Assembly (NCBI GenBank): GCA_017880705.1
Contig: JADGRS010000260.1
Span: 1 to 5,156, forward strand
Source of the DNA: Burkholderiales bacterium
GTDB lineage: Bacteria; Pseudomonadota; Gammaproteobacteria; Burkholderiales; Usitatibacteraceae
Reading direction: 5' to 3'
Length of the DNA: 5,156 bases
Of this stretch, positions 1-5,156 are shown piece by piece. The translations under genes were made by a program, and so were the position numbers. Numbering within the stretch: the first letter of the stretch is position 1; each line of letters opens with the position of its first letter. The notes below the pieces were generated by a model. That model was given only the letters and a program-made list of their open reading frames with translations, made no database searches and had not been told where the DNA came from.

Positions 1-969
<969 letters not shown>

Positions 970-977
<8 letters not shown>

Positions 978-1704
978 CGAAGTCCTGCGCCTCGAGGGCG
1001 TGCGCAAGTCCTATCGCAGCGACGGCGCCGCGCCGAACGAAGTTCTCCATGGCATAGACCTGTCGCTCGGCCGCGGCGAATTCGTGGCACTCATGGGCCC
1101 GTCGGGGTCCGGGAAGAGCACGCTCCTCAACGTGATCGGCCTCCTCGACCGTCCCGACGGCGGCGTGCTGCGCATCCAGGGAAACGATACGTCGCGCCTC
1201 GACGAGGCGGCGCTCACGAAACTGCGCGGGCACAGCATCGGCTTCGTGTTCCAGTACCACTACCTCATTCCGGCCTTCACCGCGATCGAGAACGTGATGA
1301 TGCCGATGCTGCTCGAGAGAGGAAGGCCCGACGCCGCGATGCGCGAGAAGGCGGCGAGCCTGCTCGACAAGGTCGGCCTCACCCCCTGGCGTGACAGCCG
1401 CGTGAACAATCTCTCCGGAGGGCAGCAGCAGCGCGTGGCGGTCGCGCGGGCGCTCGCGATGGACCCGCCGCTGGTCCTGGCCGACGAGCCCACGGGCAAT
1501 CTCGACACGCAATCCGCGAGCGGCGTCTTCGATCTCATGCGCGAGGTGAACGCCGCGAGCGGCACGGCGATTCTCTTCGTGACCCACAATCCCGCGCTCG
1601 CGGCGCGATGCGACCGCACGATCCAGCTCGTGGACGGTCGCATCGTGGGGGACGCGGCGCAGAGCGTGCCGATCAGCGAGAAGGTGCCGGCGCTGGCTCG
1701 GTAA
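970..1704 (+). CDS. ABC transporter ATP-binding protein, LolD/MacB-like
   Basis: Cytoplasmic ATPase of 244 residues that powers the upstream permease. All nucleotide-binding motifs are intact: Walker [10 protein letters not shown] at 43-51, Q-loop Gln95, signature LSGGQ at 148-152, Walker B LVLADEP at 168-174 with catalytic Glu173, D-loop GNLD at 176-179, and switch His206. The Q-loop stretch [19 protein letters not shown] closely resembles the LolD pattern (FQ-x-HHLLPEFTA-x-ENV), so LolD-like lipoprotein or lipid extraction is a reasonable guess, though MacB-type export is not excluded. The length is near that of E. coli LolD (233 residues). The start is GTG, inside the last codons of the permease (GTGCCTGA), with a weak GGTGG at 956-960, which points to translational coupling. 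The last 32 bases overlap the end of the convergent SGNH gene. The tail after the H-loop (about 210-244) is a little longer than needed for the fold and has no recognised domain. Confidence 0.95.
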
Positions 1705-2632
1705 GGACGGCTTTCAGGTCGTGCTCGACAAATCGTGACAGCCCTTCGCGGTTGAGGTGGTCGGTGTCGAAGTAGAAGCGCGCCTCGGGGATCGAGCCCG
1801 AGAAGTCGCGCGCCGCGATTGCGCGCGGGGCGAGCATTCGCGCGAGGGCGGCATCGAATGCGTCCTCGGACGGCAGCCGGGCGAGGTAGGCCGACGGTAC
1901 CGGCATCTTGATCACCACCACGTTCATTCCGGCGCTGCGCGCGGTGTCGACGAGGCTGGCGAGCTCGCGAAGGTAGCGCTCGAGGGTCTCGGGCGAGGGC
2001 GAGTCCGGATAGAGGTATTCGATTCGCTTCGCCACGGCCGAGGACGAGCTGCGGTAGACCCGTTCGAACTGCGCTTCGCCTTCCCACGCGTCGCGCTCGA
2101 AGCGCTCGCGGTTGTTGATCTTGGAGAAGCCGCTCACGTAGTCGAGCACCGCGTGGGGATCGACGCCTTCGACGCGCGCGTATCCCCACATCCTGCGCGC
2201 CACTTCGGGATCGAAGGGCGTACGCCGCAGCAGCTTGGCATCCGCGAAACGATCCTCGTTCCAGAGCCTCGAGTAGAAGGCGAACGAATCGACGGCGTAG
2301 AGCACGTTGCGCGCCTTGTGGCCCCGAAGGAACTCCTCCAGCACGAAGCGCTGGTAGAGCGGCCCCGTCCCCTGGGCGGCGAGGTTGATGACGCGAAGCC
2401 CCGTCGCCTTCTCGAGGACCTGCGCGTTGAAGTCCGCGAAGTCGAGGGGCATGGCGTGGGAAGCCCCGAGGATCACCCAGTCGAAGGTGGCGTCGCCGGC
2501 GGCCTCGATCTTGTGCAACGGATTGGCGTGCGCGGTGCGCTCGACGAGCCGCTCCGCCGCGGCATAGAGACCGATGTAGATCGCGAAGCCGATGGCGACG
2601 AAGGCGAGGGTGGCGCGAGCGAGTCTCTTCAT
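1673..2632 (-). CDS. Membrane-anchored SGNH-type acyltransferase/esterase partner of MBOAT
   Basis: Protein of 319 residues with one N-terminal membrane helix (about 7-27, after the basic start MKRLAR). This probably anchors a periplasmic domain. The domain has SGNH/GDSL-hydrolase landmarks: block I as GASH with candidate nucleophile Ser58, a block II-like NLAAQGTG with Gly88, and a late DTDHLNREG giving a candidate Asp289/His292 pair (D-x-x-H, block V). The GxSH form and the D-x-x-H pair are typical of AlgJ/AlgX, PatB and DltD-like proteins, which move acyl groups delivered by an MBOAT protein onto extracytoplasmic polymers. The MBOAT gene lies directly upstream, 4 bases away, which supports this reading. 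The acceptor is unknown and hydrolysis rather than transfer is possible. No clear Shine-Dalgarno precedes the ATG at 2632, so translation is probably coupled to the MBOAT stop. The stop codon lies inside the convergent ATPase gene. Confidence 0.85.
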   Translation of the reverse strand: MKRLARATLAFVAIGFAIYIGLYAAAERLVERTAHANPLHKIEAAGDATFDWVILGASHAMPLDFADFNAQVLEKATGLRVINLAAQGTGPLYQRFVLEEFLRGHKARNVLYAVDSFAFYSRLWNEDRFADAKLLRRTPFDPEVARRMWGYARVEGVDPHAVLDYVSGFSKINNRERFERDAWEGEAQFERVYRSSSSAVAKRIEYLYPDSPSPETLERYLRELASLVDTARSAGMNVVVIKMPVPSAYLARLPSEDAFDAALARMLAPRAIAARDFSGSIPEARFYFDTDHLNREGLSRFVEHDLKAVLTEPAPAPSR

Positions 2633-2636
2633 CGGG

Positions 2637-4085
2637 TCAGAACTGCATATAGATGAATTCGCGCGATTGCCAGCGCCCGAAGAGGAGCAGCGCGAAGATC
2701 GCGGCGTAGCACGCGGCCCAGCGAATCGGCGCCGGTGCGGCCGCCAGGCGCTCGAAGATCGAGCGGCGCTCGTCGGCGATCTCGATCGCGAGGAGGGCCG
2801 CGATCAGCACGAGCGCCGTGTAATGATCCGCCGTGAACGGGTATTTCACGAGGAGCGAGGGGATCTCCGCGGCGCTGGCGGCGAGCTTGCGAAGGATTCG
2901 CACGGCGTCGTCGATGGAGCGCGCGCGGAAGAAGATCCAGCCCAACGCGATCAAGTGGAATGTCAGCAAGATGCGCAGCGCGGCGAGCGTCCGGCTCGCG
3001 GCGACGCGCGGCCAGCTTTCGCCGAGCCGCCGCCAGAGCGGCGCGCTTGCGATCCCCGCCCAGAGGTAGGCGCCGTTGAGCGCGCCCCAGACGAGGAAGG
3101 TCCAGCCGACCCCGTATCCGAGGCCCGCGTGCCAGAGCCCGCTCGCCGTGAAGACGAGCATCACGTTGAGGTAGCGGCGCACGGCGCCCGCGCGGCTTCC
3201 GCCCAGGGGAATGTAGAGATAGTCGCGGAACCAGCGGGCGAGCGAGATATGCCATCGCTCGCTCCAGAATTCCGCGGGGCTTCGCGAAAGGTACGGACGG
3301 CGGAAGTTCTCCATCAGCTTCAGCCCGAAGAGCAGCGACACGCCGATCGCGATGTCGGTGTAGCCGGAAAAGTCGCAGTAGATCTGGAACGCGAAGAAGT
3401 AGACGGCGAGCAGGAGGTCGATGGGGGTCGCGTACGCCGCGATGGAGAAGGCATGGTCCACCAGCGGCGCGAGATTGTCGGCGACGAGGACCTTCTTTAC
3501 CAGGCCCCAGAGGATGAGCTGGGAGCCGAGGACGAGCTGCTCCGGGGTCGCGCGCGCCCCCGCGGCGAGTTGCGGGAGGAAGTTGGTGGCGCGGTCGATC
3601 GGGCCGGCGAGAATCTTCGGGAAATGGGCGAGGTAGGCGGCGACATGGCCCGCGCCGAACGGCCGTGGAAGCAGGCGGCGAAAGGAATCGATGAGATAGC
3701 TCGCCGCGGAGAAGGCGTAGAAGGAGTAACCGGCAGGTGCCGTGAGTCCCATGCGGGGTAGCGAGACGCCGGCGGTGCGTTCCAGCTCCCCGGCGAGAAA
3801 GTCGTAGAACTTGAACGCGACGAGAGATCCCAGCACCGCGACGAGCCCCGCCGCGAGAGCCGCGCGCCGCGCACCCTCGCGCTCCAGGCGCTCCAGGGCC
3901 GCGCCGCATGCGAGCACGACCAGCGTCACGCCGCCGAGGTAGACGAGGTTCGCGGGGCGGGCCGCTCCATAGAAGACGTAGCTCGCGGCCAGGAGGGCAA
4001 GCCAGCGCCGGCGCGCGGGAAGCCCCGCATACAGCGCGGCCGCGAGCGGCAGGAAGAGGAAGAACTCGAGGGAAGTGAAGAGCAA
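2637..4085 (-). CDS. MBOAT family membrane O-acyltransferase, AlgI-like
   Basis: Polytopic inner-membrane protein of 482 residues, within the usual AlgI-like size range (P. aeruginosa AlgI has about 520). Family marks are clear: an N-terminus MLFTSLEFFLFLPL like the common MLFNSxEFxxFxP start; QIYCDFSGYTDIAIG at 234-248; RWHISLARWFRDYLYIPLGG at 277-296, with His279; TASGLWHA at 313-320, whose His319 matches the invariant MBOAT histidine; and a C-terminal REFIYMQF like the family's FIYFQF end. Known AlgI, PatA and DltB proteins take an acyl group from a cytoplasmic donor and pass it through the membrane to a periplasmic or secreted acceptor by way of a partner protein. Here the SGNH gene 4 bases downstream is that likely partner. 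The start is TTG at 4085, chosen because it gives the conserved N-terminus and has GGAG 8 bases upstream. No alginate or other polysaccharide genes lie in the window, so the acceptor is open. Confidence 0.95.
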   Translation of the reverse strand: MLFTSLEFFLFLPLAAALYAGLPARRRWLALLAASYVFYGAARPANLVYLGGVTLVVLACGAALERLEREGARRAALAAGLVAVLGSLVAFKFYDFLAGELERTAGVSLPRMGLTAPAGYSFYAFSAASYLIDSFRRLLPRPFGAGHVAAYLAHFPKILAGPIDRATNFLPQLAAGARATPEQLVLGSQLILWGLVKKVLVADNLAPLVDHAFSIAAYATPIDLLLAVYFFAFQIYCDFSGYTDIAIGVSLLFGLKLMENFRRPYLSRSPAEFWSERWHISLARWFRDYLYIPLGGSRAGAVRRYLNVMLVFTASGLWHAGLGYGVGWTFLVWGALNGAYLWAGIASAPLWRRLGESWPRVAASRTLAALRILLTFHLIALGWIFFRARSIDDAVRILRKLAASAAEIPSLLVKYPFTADHYTALVLIAALLAIEIADERRSIFERLAAAPAPIRWAACYAAIFALLLFGRWQSREFIYMQF

Positions 4086-4086
4086 G

Positions 4087-4103
4087 GGGCGCGCTCCGCG
4101 CCC
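4087..4103 (-). promoter_or_regulatory. Perfect 7-bp GC hairpin around the MBOAT ribosome binding site
   Basis: The minus-strand transcript reads GGGCGCG, then loop GAG, then CGCGCCC: a perfect 7-base-pair stem with a 3-base loop. It fills most of the gap between the cytochrome stop (4107-4109) and the TTG start, ending 1 base before it. There is no following T-run, so it does not look like an intrinsic terminator. It could lower or couple MBOAT translation by holding the Shine-Dalgarno. Chance palindromes are common in such GC-rich DNA, so the function is uncertain. Confidence 0.45.
4094..4097 (-). promoter_or_regulatory. Ribosome binding site (GGAG) that supports the TTG start of the MBOAT gene
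   Basis: On the minus strand GGAG lies 8 bases before the TTG at 4085-4083, in the 21-base gap after the cytochrome stop. No ATG is available near this point, and the resulting N-terminus fits the family, so this site decides the start. It sits in the loop and top of a GC hairpin. Confidence 0.65.
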
Positions 4104-4106
4104 GGG

Positions 4107-4706
4107 TCAGTACGTCGCGCCGCCGGCGCGCAGCTCCTCGGGCACCTGGTCGATCGGTATCGCGGCGTTGACGATGAGATAGTTCGCGAGCGCGTCGCGC
4201 TGCGCGGGGGTGAGCTTGATCTGCACGTGGCTGGGCTTGCCCATCGTTCCGAGCCATGCGGTCTTCGAGCGGTCCTGGGTGATGACGACGGTGATGATGT
4301 GGCAGCCCTGGCAATAGTTGAGCGCCATGTCGCGCCCGTCCAGCGGCAGCACCTTGTCCCAGTCCGCCTTCGCGGGATCGGCCGGCGGCTTGGCGAGCGG
4401 CATGTTCGTGGCGAGATAATCGGCGAGCGTGCGGCGCTGCTTGTCGTCCAGGCGCTTCAGGGCGGGAAGGGCGTTCTCGCGCGCGCGCAGGTCGGCGATC
4501 CACTCGACGGAAGTGTGCTTCCCTCCGATGATCGCGCGGACGTCTTCCGCGGGAACGCGGCCGGCGAAGGCCTTGGCGAGCAGGGTGCGGCCGCCTTCCG
4601 GGACGAACTCGAAGACATCCTTCTCCGGCGCCGGGGCGGCGAATGCGGCGAGGGCCGCGATGGCGGCGAAAGCGAACAGGGCGAAGCGGGATCGCGTGGC
4701 GGGCAT
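4107..4706 (-). CDS. Secreted mono-haem c-type cytochrome-like protein
   Basis: Protein of 199 residues with a signal peptide (basic start, then an Ala/Phe-rich hydrophobic stretch at about 8-24, cleavage probably near AFA-AP), so it is exported to the periplasm. It has one covalent haem-c site, CQGCH at 132-136 (bases 4299-4313). Before it lies a haem-less half (about 37-103) ending in LDDKQRRTLADYLATNMP. After it lies a matching helix, LTPAQRDALANYLIVN. Both resemble the last helix of a cytochrome c domain. Possible distal haem ligands are Met155 and His160; only the His has a counterpart in the neighbouring paralogue. A role in periplasmic electron transfer is likely from the haem site; the partner is unknown. 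The ATG start has GAGG 8 bases upstream, inside the end of the upstream gene, with only 2 bases between the genes. The MBOAT gene follows after 21 bases. Confidence 0.85.
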   Translation of the reverse strand: MPATRSRFALFAFAAIAALAAFAAPAPEKDVFEFVPEGGRTLLAKAFAGRVPAEDVRAIIGGKHTSVEWIADLRARENALPALKRLDDKQRRTLADYLATNMPLAKPPADPAKADWDKVLPLDGRDMALNYCQGCHIITVVITQDRSKTAWLGTMGKPSHVQIKLTPAQRDALANYLIVNAAIPIDQVPEELRAGGATY

Positions 4707-4708
4707 GG

Positions 4709-5156
4709 TCAGAACCTCAAGTCCTGCGGCACGTCATCTATCTTCATCGGCATATTGAGGGCCGAGTAGCGCGCGAATTCCTCGCGCTGCGCCGGCGCCA
4801 TCTTCAATTGCTTGTGGAAGGGTGACAGGAAGACGTTGCGCCAGCCCTGCGCGTCGCGCGATTGCGTGAGATAGCTCGAGAAGAGCGAATGGCACGACTG
4901 GCACTCGTTCTCGGCGAGGTAGCGGCCATCGGGAGGAAGCGCCGCCGCGACGTCGCCGCTCGCGGCATCGGCCGGGATGGGCATGTTCACTGCGAGGTAG
5001 GCGGCCAGCGTCGCGCGCTCGCGATCCGACAGCGCCCCGCGCTTCTCGACGAACGCGCGCCACTCCTCCTCGCTGCGGCGCGATTGCGCGACGGTGCGAA
5101 GCTCCGCGGCGCTCCCCGGCGCCCCGAGGATATCCATCAGCAATGTCTTGCCGCCC
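4709..5156 (-). CDS. Mono-haem c-type cytochrome-like protein, paralogue of the next gene (N-terminus cut by window)
   Basis: C-terminal part of a haem-c protein, 148 residues plus a partial codon in the window. It carries one CxxCH site, CQSCH (bases 4889-4903). It aligns along its length with the downstream cytochrome: GGKTLL with GGRTLL, LSDRERATLAAYLAVNMP with LDDKQRRTLADYLATNMP, CQSCH with CQGCH, LTQSRDAQGW with ITQDRSKTAW, a shared P-x-H, APAQR with TPAQR, and IDDVPQDLR with IDQVPEELR. The two are thus a tandem duplication. In-frame TTG at 5143 could serve as a start, but the homology runs past it to the window edge (GGKT) and a signal peptide is lacking, so the true start lies outside. 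It is the first visible gene of the minus-strand operon. A periplasmic electron-transfer role is inferred from the haem site and the exported paralogue only. Confidence 0.85.
   Translation of the reverse strand, partial: GGKTLLMDILGAPGSAAELRTVAQSRRSEEEWRAFVEKRGALSDRERATLAAYLAVNMPIPADAASGDVAAALPPDGRYLAENECQSCHSLFSSYLTQSRDAQGWRNVFLSPFHKQLKMAPAQREEFARYSALNMPMKIDDVPQDLRF
4715..4718 (-). promoter_or_regulatory. Ribosome binding site (GAGG) of the second cytochrome gene
   Basis: On the minus strand GAGG lies 8 bases before the ATG at 4706-4704, inside the last codons of the upstream paralogue. This supports the chosen ATG, which also opens a proper signal peptide, and indicates a continuous polycistronic message. 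Confidence 0.6.

Noticed and set aside
1682..1740. Intrinsic terminator between the two convergent operons
   Set aside because: Only short 4-base-pair stems (such as GTCG/CGAC near 1719-1730) with no T-run on either strand were seen; all of it is within the SGNH coding region.
1757..2656. Plus-strand open frame of 299 codons opposite the SGNH gene
   Set aside because: It has no motif or signal and is the complement of a gene with SGNH landmarks.
2592..3761. Long plus-strand open frame of 389 codons opposite the MBOAT gene
   Set aside because: Its product is rich in charged residues with no recognisable fold, as expected for the antisense of a hydrophobic GC-rich gene. The minus-strand MBOAT reading has clear family motifs.
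2629..4503. Minus-strand open frame of 624 codons spanning the MBOAT and cytochrome genes
   Set aside because: It is an out-of-frame shadow, Arg/Ala/Pro-rich, with no motifs, and runs across two well-supported genes.
5141..5143. TTG at 5143 as the real start of the upstream cytochrome gene
   Set aside because: The alignment with the downstream paralogue continues through GGKT to the window edge, and a start here would leave an exported haem protein without a signal peptide.

Overview
The window is a gene-dense, high-GC stretch (GC strongly dominant by eye, most third codon positions G or C) with almost no non-coding DNA. It suggests a Gram-negative proteobacterium, perhaps a betaproteobacterium. 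The reasons are a LolD-like ABC ATPase with an FtsX/LolC-type permease, periplasmic c-type cytochromes, and an AlgI-like MBOAT acyltransferase. The lineage is an inference from gene types and composition only.

Left part, plus strand (1-1704): the 3' end of an FtsX/LolC/E/MacB-type ABC permease is followed by its ATPase. The ATPase starts at a GTG that overlaps the permease stop by 8 bases. The pair probably forms one transporter that extracts or exports a lipoprotein, lipid or other hydrophobic substrate from the inner membrane. Any further component lies left of the window.

Right part, minus strand (5156 down to 1673): four genes are packed head to tail with gaps of 2, 21 and 4 bases and read as one operon. 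In transcription order they are a haem-c protein cut by the window edge, a paralogous secreted haem-c protein, an AlgI-like MBOAT membrane O-acyltransferase, and a membrane-anchored SGNH-type protein. The last two form a recognisable acyl-transfer pair like AlgI/AlgJ-X, PatA/PatB or DltB/DltD: the MBOAT protein passes an acyl group across the inner membrane and the SGNH protein places it on an extracytoplasmic substrate, often a polysaccharide. Neither the acceptor nor the role of the two cytochromes can be read from the window.

The two transcription units converge and overlap by 32 coding bases (1673-1704), so no room is left for a dedicated terminator between them. The most noteworthy points are the cytochrome/acyltransferase operon; the tandem cytochrome paralogues, each with a haem-less N-terminal half that looks like a degenerate cytochrome domain; and a perfect GC hairpin carrying the ribosome binding site of the TTG-started MBOAT gene in its loop. 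No RNA gene, mobile element, CRISPR array or attachment site was seen.
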